A stretch of 64,000 nucleotides of DNA, taken from JANNWF01 sp052390415 (GTDB lineage: Bacteria; Pseudomonadota; Gammaproteobacteria; Xanthomonadales; Xanthomonadaceae). The position numbers and the translations under genes were made by a program. The stretch spans positions 37,629-101,628 of the forward strand of contig JBQTGY010000027.1 in assembly GCA_052390415.1 (NCBI GenBank). Direction: 5' to 3'. Positions within the stretch are counted from its first letter, which is position 1; the number at the start of each line of letters is the position of its first letter. This document shows positions 16,785-25,217 of the stretch, one piece after another. Below the pieces are notes generated by a model. That model ran no database searches. It was not told where the DNA came from and saw only the letters and a list, made by a program, of their open reading frames with translations.

Positions 16785-18308
16785 ATGAACCGTCAACTGC
16801 TCACCCTCGCCATTGCGGCGTCGCTCACGCTGGCCGCATGCGGCAGCGATGTCTCCCGTTCCAGCGCGGTCGCGCCGGTGAAGGCTGCGACAGCGGCCGA
16901 AGGTGATACCGGCGGCTCAGCCAAGGGCGACTTCGGCCCGCCGCAAGGTGAACCCGTCAACGCCGTGCTTACCAGCCCGCCGTTGGTGCCACCGGCCACC
17001 GGCCGCACCGCACCAGCCAAGGTCATCGTGAATCTGGAGGTCAAGGAAGTGGACATGGAAATGTCCGAGGGCGTCACCTACACCTTCTGGACCTTTGGCG
17101 GCACCGTGCCCGGCAGCTTCATCCGTGTGCGCCAAGGCGACACGGTCGAGTTCCACCTCAACAACCATCCCGACTCGAAGATGCCGCACAACATCGACCT
17201 GCACGGCGTGACCGGTCCCGGTGGCGGTGCGGCGTCGAGCTTCACGGCACCCGGCCACAGCTCGCAGTTCACCTTCAAGGCGCTGAACGCTGGGCTCTAC
17301 GTGTACCACTGCGCCACCGCGCCGGTAGGCATGCACGTCGCCAATGGCATGTACGGATTGATCCTGATCGAGCCACCGGAAGGGTTGCCGCCGGTGGACA
17401 AGGAGTTCTACGTCATGCAGGGCGATTTCTACACCACCACCAAATATCGCGAGAAAGGCCACGCGCCGTTCGACATGCAGCGCGCGATCGACGAGAACCC
17501 CACGTATGTGCTGTTCAATGGCTCAGAAGGCGCGCTCACCGGCGACAACGCACTCAAGGCCAAGGTCGGCGAAAGCGTGCGCATGTATGTGGGCAACGGC
17601 GGCCCGAATCTGATCTCCAGCTTCCACGTCATCGGTGAGATTTTCGACAAGGTCTGGTTCGAGGGCGGCACCAAATTTCAGGAGAATGTGCAGACCACGC
17701 TTATCCCTGCAGGCGGTGCGGCGATCACCGAGTTCCGCACCGAGGTACCGGGCAGCTACGTGGTGGTCGACCACTCGCTGTTTCGCGCCTTCAACAAGGG
17801 CGCGCTGGCGATCATGAAGATCGAGGGCGAAGCGAATCTTGAAATCTACTCGGGCAAGGAAGTCGATTCGACGTATCTAGGCGACAAGGCCGCGAGCATG
17901 GCACCCGTGGCCAGTGCAGCAGCGGCCGAGAAGGCTGGCACGCTTACCGTTGAGGGCCAAGCCAAGGCCGGCGAGGCACTGTTTGCCGGCACCTGCTCAA
18001 CCTGTCACCAGACCGACGGCAAGGGCATGGCGGGCGTGTTCCCGCCGCTGGCGCAGTCGGATTATCTGGCGAAGGGCAATGCCGAACTCATCAAGGTGGT
18101 GCTGAACGGCTTGAGCGGCCCGGTGAAGGTCAATGGTCAAGACTACAACTCGGTGATGCCGCCGATGAGCCAGCTGACCGATGATGAGATCGCCAACATC
18201 CTGACCTACGTCAAAACCAGCTGGGACAACGGTGGCGGCAAGGTGACCCAGGCCGAGGTGGCCGCAGTCCGCGCCGGCACCGAGCGCCCGGAAGGCGCGG
18301 CGCATTGA
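16785..18308 (+). CDS. nirK: Copper nitrite reductase with C-terminal cytochrome c domain, lipoprotein type
   Basis: 507-residue NO-forming nitrite reductase. Lipobox LAAC puts lipid-modified C19 at the mature end. Two cupredoxin domains follow: type 1 copper ligands H135, C176, H184, M189; type 2 ligands H140, H175, H330; catalytic D138 and H281. A class I cytochrome c domain is fused after residue ~390 (C404-x-x-C407-H408, probable axial Met in VMPPM ~458-461), giving a built-in electron donor as in other three-domain NirKs. All catalytic residues are present. It starts the operon nirK-nirV-sco and has its own FNR box. It reduces nitrite to NO for NorZ. Confidence 0.97.
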   Translation: MNRQLLTLAIAASLTLAACGSDVSRSSAVAPVKAATAAEGDTGGSAKGDFGPPQGEPVNAVLTSPPLVPPATGRTAPAKVIVNLEVKEVDMEMSEGVTYTFWTFGGTVPGSFIRVRQGDTVEFHLNNHPDSKMPHNIDLHGVTGPGGGAASSFTAPGHSSQFTFKALNAGLYVYHCATAPVGMHVANGMYGLILIEPPEGLPPVDKEFYVMQGDFYTTTKYREKGHAPFDMQRAIDENPTYVLFNGSEGALTGDNALKAKVGESVRMYVGNGGPNLISSFHVIGEIFDKVWFEGGTKFQENVQTTLIPAGGAAITEFRTEVPGSYVVVDHSLFRAFNKGALAIMKIEGEANLEIYSGKEVDSTYLGDKAASMAPVASAAAAEKAGTLTVEGQAKAGEALFAGTCSTCHQTDGKGMAGVFPPLAQSDYLAKGNAELIKVVLNGLSGPVKVNGQDYNSVMPPMSQLTDDEIANILTYVKTSWDNGGGKVTQAEVAAVRAGTERPEGAAH

Positions 18309-18309
18309 C

Positions 18310-19110
18310 ATGCGCGGCGCCGTCGCACTGCTGTTGTGTCTGGCTCCACGGCTGGCGGCAGCCGATCCGGGCTGGGCGCACCTGCCCGGTGGAGAGTTCC
18401 GTTCGGTACTTCGTTATGAAGACAGCAAGGGTTCGGTGCAGGTGGCGCCATTTGAATTGCAGCGCCGGCCGGTCAGCAACGCCGAGTTTCTGGCGTTCGT
18501 GAAACAGCATCCGTCGTGGCAACGCGGTCGTGCGCCGGTCATCTTCGCTGAATCCCGCTACCTGGAGCTGTGGAGCGGGCCGCTGGAGTTGGGCAACAAG
18601 GTGACGCCTGAGCAGCCGGTCGTGCAGGTGAGCTGGTTTGCCGCGCAGGCCTACTGCGAGTCGCTGGATGCTCGCTTGCCCACCTGGTCGGAGTGGGAAT
18701 ACGCGGCTGCAGCCGATGCCACCCGCGCCGATGCGCGCAGTGACCCGGCGTGGCGCGAGCGGATTCTGGCCTGGTACTCGGTACCGTCGGGAACCGCGTT
18801 GCCCGCAGTGGGCCAAACGCCTGCCGACGTGCATGGCGTGCAGGATCTGCACGGCCTGGTCTGGGAGTGGGTGGAGGATTATTCATCCATGCTGGTCTCC
18901 GGCGACAACCGCGAGCAGGGCGATCCCGATCAACTGCGTTTTTGTGGTGCCGGCGCGCTGTCGATGGACGACCGCGAGAACTACGCCGTACTCATGCGGG
19001 TGGCGATGTTGTCCGCGCTGGAAGGTCACGACACCACACGCAACCTGGGATTTCGCTGCGCGCGCACGCTTCCAGCAATCGCTGGTCCCACTTCGGGAGT
19101 GACTCCATGA
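18310..19110 (+). CDS. nirV: NirV-like formylglycine-generating-enzyme-fold protein
   Basis: 266 residues with a signal peptide (MRGAVALLLCLAPRLAAA) and a SUMF1/FGE-sulfatase-type fold: PVSNAEFLAFV, VVQVSWFAAQAYCESLDARLPTWSEWEYAA, GVQDLHGLVWEWVEDY and NLGFRCAR are the classic strand motifs. Only one of the two catalytic FGE cysteine positions is evident, so formylglycine formation is unlikely. NirV follows nirK in many denitrifiers and is thought to help NirK maturation; its chemistry is unknown. It begins one base after the nirK stop and overlaps sco by four bases. Confidence 0.9.
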   Translation: MRGAVALLLCLAPRLAAADPGWAHLPGGEFRSVLRYEDSKGSVQVAPFELQRRPVSNAEFLAFVKQHPSWQRGRAPVIFAESRYLELWSGPLELGNKVTPEQPVVQVSWFAAQAYCESLDARLPTWSEWEYAAAADATRADARSDPAWRERILAWYSVPSGTALPAVGQTPADVHGVQDLHGLVWEWVEDYSSMLVSGDNREQGDPDQLRFCGAGALSMDDRENYAVLMRVAMLSALEGHDTTRNLGFRCARTLPAIAGPTSGVTP

Positions 19111-19706
19111 AAGCCCTCGTTTGCCGTCTGTTGGCCGTTTTCATGCTTGCGCTGCCACTCACCGTGGTGGCCAGCGAATCGTTGCCGACCGACTCGATCT
19201 ATCTGTTGGAGGACAGCTTTACCGACCACAGCGGCCGCGCTTTCACGCTGGCTGATCGTCGCGGCAAAGTGCAGCTGGTAGCGATGTTCTATACCTCCTG
19301 TCGTTATGTCTGCCCATTGATCATCGACAGTGCCAAGGGCGTGGAGCACGCGCTTTCAGAAGCGGAGCGCGCTCAGCTGGGCATTCTGCTGATCAGCCTC
19401 GACCCGCTGCGCGACGACACCGCGGCGCTGGCCTCGGTGGCAAACCAGCGCAAGCTCGATCCGCTGCGATGGACACTTGCACGCACCGAAACTATCGCGA
19501 GCGTGCGCAAAGTCGCCGCCTTGCTCGGCGTGCGCTATCGCGCGCTGGCGGACGGTGAGTTCAACCACACCAGCGCGCTGGTTTTGCTGGACGCCGAAGG
19601 CAGGGTCGTTGCAAGCAGCGAGCGATTGGGAGCTGTGCCCGATCCGGCGTTCCTCTCCGCAATGAAGTCCTTGCTGATTGAACGCAGCATGCCCACGCCA
19701 GACTGA
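19107..19706 (+). CDS. SCO1/SenC family copper chaperone
   Basis: 199-residue periplasmic thioredoxin-fold protein with an N-terminal signal peptide. Copper-binding residues are C65-x3-C69 (TSCRYVCP) and H154 (EFNHTSAL). SCO proteins deliver copper to cytochrome oxidases and, where they sit in nirK operons, plausibly to NirK. The start ATGA overlaps the nirV stop. Being between nirK and the cco operon, it could serve both copper enzymes. It is complete, with the usual family length. Confidence 0.93.
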   Translation: MKALVCRLLAVFMLALPLTVVASESLPTDSIYLLEDSFTDHSGRAFTLADRRGKVQLVAMFYTSCRYVCPLIIDSAKGVEHALSEAERAQLGILLISLDPLRDDTAALASVANQRKLDPLRWTLARTETIASVRKVAALLGVRYRALADGEFNHTSALVLLDAEGRVVASSERLGAVPDPAFLSAMKSLLIERSMPTPD

Positions 19707-19734
19707 GGTCTGGGAAAAATCCTGTCTGATTGGC

Positions 19735-19880
19735 CCTGAGCTTCAGCTCGTCATTCCCGCGTGCTTTTGGCGGGAATCCAGTGAACTTATCTGCCGTCCA
19801 TGAGGACAAGGTGCAATGGGCGCTGGATTCTCGCCTTCGCGCACTGCTGTCCGGGGAAATTCTCAATCGAATGCTTGGCT
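19735..19880 (+). repeat. Mosaic intergenic repeat, partial copy beside copy B
   Basis: The stretch shares CAGCTCGTCATTCCCGCG, GCGGGAATCCAG and GCACTGCTGTCCGGGGAA with parts of the repeat elsewhere (10.9 and 29.4 kb), in an orientation opposite to the next copy. It is noncoding. Confidence 0.65.
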
Positions 19881-19883
19881 GAC

Positions 19884-20132
19884 GAAGTGTGATCGCGTGT
19901 GCTTGATGCCAAAGCTCGTCGCCCCCGCGAAGGCGGGGGCCCAGCGCCATGTGGCATTCGAGTCACTGGGTTCCCGCCTTACTCGCGCTGCGCGCTCGCC
20001 CTACGGGCCAGCTTCGCTGTTCGCTCGCTACGCTCACAGTCGCGGGAGCGACGCTTCGTTGTTTGGTTTCGCAAACCTGGCGCTCGATTTCCCCGGACAG
20101 CAGTGCGCGTTCGCGGGAGGGACTCACTGAGG
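19884..20132 (+). repeat. Mosaic intergenic repeat, copy B with internal insertion
   Basis: This copy matches copy A (10881-11069, other strand) from GAAGTGTGATCGC to the CCCCGGACAGCAGTG end. Relative to A it carries about 60 extra bases (roughly 19979-20041), rich in CGCTCGC/GCGAGCG words, placed inside the second GCGAAGGCGGG arm. It fills most of the sco-ccoN gap. I see no gene in it. Confidence 0.75.
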
Positions 20133-20155
20133 TTTAGGGCCAATCAAGTAGCGAA

Positions 20156-20197
20156 TTGACTTGGGTCAAGTCGGCCTCGCTGTCGCCTGACCATACT
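20156..20197 (+). promoter_or_regulatory. FNR-type class II promoter of the cco operon
   Basis: Perfectly symmetric box TTGACTTGGGTCAA at 20156-20169 and -10-like CATACT at 20192-20197 (22-nt spacer; four of six bases match TATAAT). Predicted start near 20204 gives a 21-nt leader, the same as for norZ. Confidence 0.78.
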
Positions 20198-20224
20198 CGT
20201 CGACAAGCAACCAAGGGCGCTCCG

Positions 20225-21673
20225 ATGACGCTGGACAACAAGGTAGAAAGCTACAACGACAAGGTCGTGCTGCAATTCGCAGTGATGACCGTCGTCTGGG
20301 GCGTCGTCGGCATGCTGGTGGGCGTGTTGATCGCCGCCCAGCTGTATTGGCCGGCGCTGAACTTCGACACCGCATGGTTGAGCTTTGGCCGCTTGCGACC
20401 CCTGCATACCAACGCGGTGGTGTTTGCCTTCGGCGGTTGCGCCTTGATGTCGACCAGCTTGTACGTGGTGCAGCGCACCTGCCACGTGCGGCTGTTCTCG
20501 GATGGCCTGGCGGCCTTCGTGTTCTGCGGCTGGCAGCTGGTGATCCTGGCCGCCGCCATCTCGTTGCCGCTGGGCTTTACCCAAGGCAAGGAATACGCCG
20601 AGCTGGCCTGGCCCATCGACATTCTGATCGCCTTGGTTTGGGTGGCGTATGGGGTGGTGTTCTTCGGCACCATCGTCAAGCGGCGGGTGAAACATATCTT
20701 CGTCGCCAACTGGTTCTACGGCGCGTTCATCATCGCCGTGGCGCTGCTGCATATCGTCAACTCGCTCGCCATTCCTGCCGGGCCGATGCACAGCTATCCG
20801 ATCTATTCGGGTGCGGTGGATGCGATGGTGCAGTGGTGGTACGGCCACAACGCGGTCGGCTTTTTTCTGACCGCCGGCTTCCTCGGGATGATGTATTACT
20901 TCGTGCCGCGCCGCGTCGGCCGACCCATCTATTCCTACCGGCTGTCGATCATCCACTTCTGGGCGCTGATCGCCATCTACATGTGGGCTGGTCCGCATCA
21001 CTTGCAGTACACCGCGTTGCCGGATTGGGTGCAGAGCGTAGGCATGGTGTTCTCGCTGATCCTGCTGGCGCCCTCGTGGGGCGGCGCGATCAACGGCGTG
21101 ATGACGCTGTCGGGTGCCTGGCACCTGTTGCGCAGCGATCCGATCATCAAATTCATGATCGTCGCCATCTCGTTCTACATGATGAGCACGTTCGAGGGGC
21201 CGATGATGTCGATCAAGACCGTCAACGCCCTCAGCCACTACACCGACTGGACCATCGGCCACGTGCATTCCGGTGCCTTGGGCTGGGTGGCGATGATCTC
21301 CATCGGCTCGATCTACATGGTGATCCCGCGTTGTCTGGGCCTGAAAGACATGGCCTCGATGAAGTTGATCGATCAGCACTTCTGGGTCCACACCATCGGC
21401 GTGGTGCTGTACGCGGCATCGATGTGGGTGGCGGGCATCGGCCAGGGCCTGATGGCGCGCGCCAGCAATGCCGACGGCACCTTGACCTACGCCTTCGCCG
21501 AGATCGTCAAGTTCAACTATCCGTACTACCTGATCCGCTTCGTCGGCGGCGTGCTGGTGATCATCGGCATGGCACTGATGGTGATCAACGTGGTGCGCAC
21601 CTTCCAGTTAGCCAAGGGCCTGGTCGAAACCCCGGTGCTGATGCCAGCAGCCACTGCCGTCAGCCACGCCTGA
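20225..21673 (+). CDS. ccoN: cbb3-type cytochrome c oxidase subunit I
   Basis: 482-residue catalytic subunit of the high-affinity terminal oxidase, with about 12 helices. Conserved histidines sit in RLRPLHTNAVVFAFGG, WWYGHNAVGFFLTAGFLGMMYY and IIHFWALI...GPHHL (low-spin heme, CuB and heme b3). ATG 20225 is chosen over an upstream in-frame ATG at 20156, because the latter lies inside the FNR box. It opens a nine- or ten-gene operon running to 29.2 kb. It reduces O2 at micro-oxic levels and pumps protons. Confidence 0.97.
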   Translation: MTLDNKVESYNDKVVLQFAVMTVVWGVVGMLVGVLIAAQLYWPALNFDTAWLSFGRLRPLHTNAVVFAFGGCALMSTSLYVVQRTCHVRLFSDGLAAFVFCGWQLVILAAAISLPLGFTQGKEYAELAWPIDILIALVWVAYGVVFFGTIVKRRVKHIFVANWFYGAFIIAVALLHIVNSLAIPAGPMHSYPIYSGAVDAMVQWWYGHNAVGFFLTAGFLGMMYYFVPRRVGRPIYSYRLSIIHFWALIAIYMWAGPHHLQYTALPDWVQSVGMVFSLILLAPSWGGAINGVMTLSGAWHLLRSDPIIKFMIVAISFYMMSTFEGPMMSIKTVNALSHYTDWTIGHVHSGALGWVAMISIGSIYMVIPRCLGLKDMASMKLIDQHFWVHTIGVVLYAASMWVAGIGQGLMARASNADGTLTYAFAEIVKFNYPYYLIRFVGGVLVIIGMALMVINVVRTFQLAKGLVETPVLMPAATAVSHA

Positions 21674-21683
21674 GGACATCGCC

Positions 21684-22289
21684 ATGAGCCACGAAAAAAT
21701 CGAAACCAATATCGGCTGGATGGCACTGCTGATCGCCGTCGTCATCTCCTTTGGCGGACTGGCCGAGATCATTCCGCTGATGTATCAGGCCGAAACCGTG
21801 CAACCGCTGCCGGGCGTGAAGCCCTACCCGCCATTGCAGCTGGCCGGCCGCGACATCTATGTCCGCGAGGGTTGTTACAACTGTCATTCGCAGATGGTGC
21901 GCACCCTGCGTCACGAGACCGAACGCTACGGCCACTATTCGCTGGCCGGCGAATCGGTATACGACCGGCCGTTCCAGTGGGGCAGCAAGCGCACTGGGCC
22001 CGATCTTGCCCGCATCGGCGATCGCTATTCCGACGACTGGCACCGCGTGCACCTGATCAATCCGCGCGATGTGGTGCCGGTGTCGAACATGCCGGGTTAT
22101 CCGTGGCTGGCCGAAGAGGCGGTCGACGCCGCAGCGGTGACTCGCAACATGCGTGCCTTGCGCAGCATCGGCGATCCATACACGGATGAAGAGATCGCCG
22201 GCGCTGCTGCCGCTGTGGCTGGCAAGTCTGAACTCGACGCGCTCATCGCCTATCTGCAGGCGCTGGGCAAACACGCACCGAAGGGATAA
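21684..22289 (+). CDS. ccoO: cbb3-type cytochrome c oxidase subunit II (mono-heme)
   Basis: 201-residue membrane-anchored c-type cytochrome. One N-terminal helix is followed by a periplasmic domain with heme motif C64-x-x-C67-H68 (GCYNCHSQMVR); the axial methionine is probably in VSNMPGYPW. It passes electrons from CcoP to the CcoN hemes. It lies 10 bp after ccoN and is the normal length. Confidence 0.96.
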   Translation: MSHEKIETNIGWMALLIAVVISFGGLAEIIPLMYQAETVQPLPGVKPYPPLQLAGRDIYVREGCYNCHSQMVRTLRHETERYGHYSLAGESVYDRPFQWGSKRTGPDLARIGDRYSDDWHRVHLINPRDVVPVSNMPGYPWLAEEAVDAAAVTRNMRALRSIGDPYTDEEIAGAAAAVAGKSELDALIAYLQALGKHAPKG

Positions 22290-22294
22290 CTCAG

Positions 22295-22435
22295 ATGATC
22301 GCCGGCATCAGCACCGTCGTCCTGCTGCTCGCCTTCATTGGCGGCGTCGCCTGGGCCTACAGCACGAACCGCAAGCCCGAGTTCGATGCCGCCGCCCGCA
22401 TTCCTCTTGAAGACTCGAACGAGAACATTCCATGA
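22295..22435 (+). CDS. ccoQ: cbb3 oxidase small subunit CcoQ
   Basis: 46-residue protein, too short for most gene callers. One transmembrane helix (residues ~3-22, STVVLLLAFIGGVAWAYS) is followed by a short charged tail (NRKPEFDAAARIPLEDS), the standard CcoQ/FixQ pattern. It starts five bases after ccoO and its stop overlaps ccoP by four bases (ATGA). CcoQ stabilises the assembled oxidase. Confidence 0.93.
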   Translation: MIAGISTVVLLLAFIGGVAWAYSTNRKPEFDAAARIPLEDSNENIP

Positions 22436-23346
22436 CTCCCGGCTGGTCCGCCTATGTCATTTTTCTGGTCGTCCTCAACATCGTCGCCACGACGTGGTTG
22501 CTGTGGTGGACGGCGCGGCGACGCAAAGTCGACGGCAAGGCCTCCGAAACCACCGGCCACGTCTGGGACGGCGATATCACCGAGTACAACAAGCCGCTGC
22601 CGAAGTGGTGGATCAACCTGTTCTATCTGACCATCTTCTACTCGGTGGGTTACCTGATCTGGTATCCGGGCCTGGGCAACTTTGCCGGTGCCTCGGGCTG
22701 GAGCTCGGCGAAAGAACATGACGCCGACAAGGCGGAAGCCGATGCCAAGCTGGCGGTGGCTTTCGCCCGCTTCGACGGCATGCCGATCGACGAGATCGCC
22801 AAGGACACCGAAGCACTGGCGTTTGGCTCGCGCCTGTTCGCCAACCACTGCGCCATGTGCCACGGCTCGGATGCACGCGGCGGCAAGGGTTTCCCCAACC
22901 TCACCGATGACGACTGGCAATGGGGCGGCAGCCCGGAGGAAATCCTGACCACGATCCTGCACGGGCGGCAGGCGGCCATGCCGGCACTGGCGGCGGTGGT
23001 GGGAGGCGAGGTTGGGGTCACCGAAGTCGCCGCCTATGTGCAAAGTCTCTCCGGCACCAAGGCCGACCCCGTACTCGCCGCCGCCGGCAAAGCCCGCTTC
23101 AGCGTCTGCGCTGCCTGTCATGGCGCTGAGGGCAAAGGCAACGTCGCCTTGGGTGCGCCGAATCTTGCCGATGACATCTGGCTGTACAGCAGGGACTTCG
23201 CCACCATCCGCAGCGGCGTGATCAATGGCCGCAACGGCATGATGCCCGCACATGCGCCGATCATCGGCGAGACGCGCACGCGCATCGCAGCCGCCTACGT
23301 CTGGTCGCTGTCGCATGGCGAGCAGCCGGCAGCGACTGCCCCATGA
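22432..23346 (+). CDS. ccoP: cbb3-type cytochrome c oxidase subunit III (di-heme)
   Basis: 304 residues: two N-terminal helices (about 7-27 and 60-80) flanking the GHVWDGDITEYNKPLPKWW signature, then two cytochrome c domains with C140-AMC-H144 and C226-AAC-H230. It takes electrons from soluble cytochrome c or the bc1 complex. It overlaps ccoQ and the next small gene by ATGA junctions, so translation is coupled throughout. Confidence 0.97.
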   Translation: MTPGWSAYVIFLVVLNIVATTWLLWWTARRRKVDGKASETTGHVWDGDITEYNKPLPKWWINLFYLTIFYSVGYLIWYPGLGNFAGASGWSSAKEHDADKAEADAKLAVAFARFDGMPIDEIAKDTEALAFGSRLFANHCAMCHGSDARGGKGFPNLTDDDWQWGGSPEEILTTILHGRQAAMPALAAVVGGEVGVTEVAAYVQSLSGTKADPVLAAAGKARFSVCAACHGAEGKGNVALGAPNLADDIWLYSRDFATIRSGVINGRNGMMPAHAPIIGETRTRIAAAYVWSLSHGEQPAATAP

Positions 23347-23639
23347 AGGTCGCGGCCGAGCCGCGCTTCGATCACCCACCGCGGCCATTGGCACAGCGGC
23401 TGGGCGCGATCCTGTGGCCGAGCTTCTTCGCGGCGGGCGTGGCGACGATGGTGTTCTTCGCCTTCGTCGACCCGCTGCTGCTGCGTGACCTGACATTTCC
23501 GGAGTTGGATATCCAGCGCGGTGTGGGCTACACCTTCGGCTTCTTCATGTTCTGGGCCAGCACCGCCAGCAGCAGTCTGTTCACCTGGATCCTGCTGCGG
23601 CCTGCCAGTCGGTTCAACACGCCGCTGGCGAAGGACTGA
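23343..23639 (+). CDS. Small two-helix membrane protein inside the cco operon
   Basis: 98 residues with two transmembrane segments (about 20-45 and 62-86) and no motif I recognise. It overlaps ccoP by ATGA and lies six bases before ccoG, a place where most cco clusters have no gene. It has no heme motif and no cysteine pair; DPLLLRDLTFPELDIQRG forms the loop between helices. It could be an assembly factor or an accessory subunit of the oxidase. Coding is well supported by position and translational coupling; the function is unknown. Confidence 0.8.
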   Translation: MKVAAEPRFDHPPRPLAQRLGAILWPSFFAAGVATMVFFAFVDPLLLRDLTFPELDIQRGVGYTFGFFMFWASTASSSLFTWILLRPASRFNTPLAKD

Positions 23640-23645
23640 CGTCGC

Positions 23646-25217
23646 GTGGCCCGCTCCATTCCCATTGAACTCGTCGATGAAGTAGGTCTATACGTCTCCG
23701 AACGGAAGATCTATCCGCGCGAGCAGGACGGTCGCTTCCAGCGCCTGCGCAAGGCCGCGGTCATCTGGCTGCTGGGCATGTACTACGGCTTTGCCTGGTT
23801 GCAGTGGGGCGGGCCGGACGGGAGCGAGCGCCAAGCGGTGCTGTTCGACCTGCCCGCGCGCAAGTTCTACGTGTTTGGTCTGAGTTTCTGGCCGCAGGAT
23901 TTTTTCTATCTCGCCCTGCTGCTGATCATGGCCGGGCTTTCGCTGTTTTTCTTCACCGCCCTCGCTGGACGCCTGTGGTGCGGCTACGCCTGCCCGCAGA
24001 CCGTGTGGACCGAAGTCTTCATGTGGATGGAGCGTTGGACCGAAGGTGATCGCAACCAGCGGATGAAGCTGGATGCCGCGCCCTGGAGCCGCGACAAGAT
24101 CGTGCGCAAGGGCAGCAAACACGCGCTGTGGCTGCTGTTCGCGCTGTGGACTGGGTTTACCTTTGTTGGCTACTTCACGCCGATCCGCGATCTGGCCGCG
24201 CGCCTGTCGCCGTTTGAGTGGGGCGGCTGGGAACTGTTCTGGGTACTGTTCTATTCGCTGGCCACCTGGGGCAACGCCGGCGTGCTGCGTGAACAGGTCT
24301 GCAAGTACATGTGCCCGTACGCGCGCTTTCAAAGCGCGATGTTTGATCGCAACACCCTGATCATCGCCTATGACCCGATGCGCGGCGAGCCGCGTGGCTC
24401 GCGCAAGAAGGGCCAGCTGGGCAGCGTGCTGGAGCGCGCGCGCGGCCTGCTGGGCATGGATCTCGCCATCAGCGCCGTGGTGCATGCGGCGCAGCACCGC
24501 AGCGCCGCCGACCTGAAAGCAGGCGCGCGCGCCACCACCGGTTTGGTCGTCGATGCGCAGACCCACTTGCCGCCACCTCCCGTGATCAGCGCACCGGCGG
24601 ATCTTGGCGACTGCATCGACTGCACGATCTGCGTGCAGGTGTGTCCGACCGGCATCGATATCCGCAATGGCCTGCAATACGAGTGCATCGCCTGCGGTGC
24701 CTGCGTGGACGCCTGCGACTCGGTGATGGACAAGTTGGGCTACCCGCGTGGGCTGATCCGCAACACCACCCAGAATGATCTGGAAGGCAAGGCCTCGCGC
24801 ATCCTGCGCCCACGGGTGATCGTCTATGGTTTGCTGCTGCTGAGCTTGCTGATCGGATTCGCTTACGGCATCGCCACCCGCACGCCGTTGCTGGTGGACG
24901 CGATGCGCGACCGCAACGCGCTGTATCGGGTGGCCGCCGACGGCCAGATCGAGAACGCCTACATGCTGCGCATCGTCAACAAGGACATGCAGCCGCATAC
25001 GTTCACCATTCGCGTCGAAGGCGCAGCGGGCATCCGTCTGGTCGAAGCCGACGCGATTCATCCCGCTGCCGCCGAAGAAGTGCTGACCGTGGGCGTGACC
25101 CTGACCGCTCCCGCCGATGTCGCCAAAGGGCGCATGGACGTCAGCTTCGTGGTCAGCAATGCGGACGGCAGTCTGCAAGTCAAAGAGGAGACGCGGTTTT
25201 TTGGGCCGCAGCCATGA
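23646..25217 (+). CDS. ccoG: CcoG (RdxA/FixG) cupric reductase of the cbb3 assembly pathway
   Basis: 523-residue membrane ferredoxin that reduces Cu(II) for CuB insertion. It has several helices, then CGYACPQTVW (112-121), CKYMCPYARFQ (219-229), two ferredoxin motifs C323-x2-C-x2-C-x3-C333-P and C347-x2-C-x2-C-x3-C357, and a C-terminal Ig-like domain. Between RGEPRGSRKK and GDCIDCTIC, where the standard protein has a short linker, there are about 60 extra residues (256-318), including a basic helix-like part and a proline run. Starts at GTG 23646. The stop overlaps ccoH. Confidence 0.95.
   Translation: MARSIPIELVDEVGLYVSERKIYPREQDGRFQRLRKAAVIWLLGMYYGFAWLQWGGPDGSERQAVLFDLPARKFYVFGLSFWPQDFFYLALLLIMAGLSLFFFTALAGRLWCGYACPQTVWTEVFMWMERWTEGDRNQRMKLDAAPWSRDKIVRKGSKHALWLLFALWTGFTFVGYFTPIRDLAARLSPFEWGGWELFWVLFYSLATWGNAGVLREQVCKYMCPYARFQSAMFDRNTLIIAYDPMRGEPRGSRKKGQLGSVLERARGLLGMDLAISAVVHAAQHRSAADLKAGARATTGLVVDAQTHLPPPPVISAPADLGDCIDCTICVQVCPTGIDIRNGLQYECIACGACVDACDSVMDKLGYPRGLIRNTTQNDLEGKASRILRPRVIVYGLLLLSLLIGFAYGIATRTPLLVDAMRDRNALYRVAADGQIENAYMLRIVNKDMQPHTFTIRVEGAAGIRLVEADAIHPAAAEEVLTVGVTLTAPADVAKGRMDVSFVVSNADGSLQVKEETRFFGPQP

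Noticed and set aside
20156..20224. Upstream in-frame start for ccoN at 20156
   Set aside because: It would lie in the FNR box and upstream of the predicted transcription start; ATG 20225 fits CcoN proteins.
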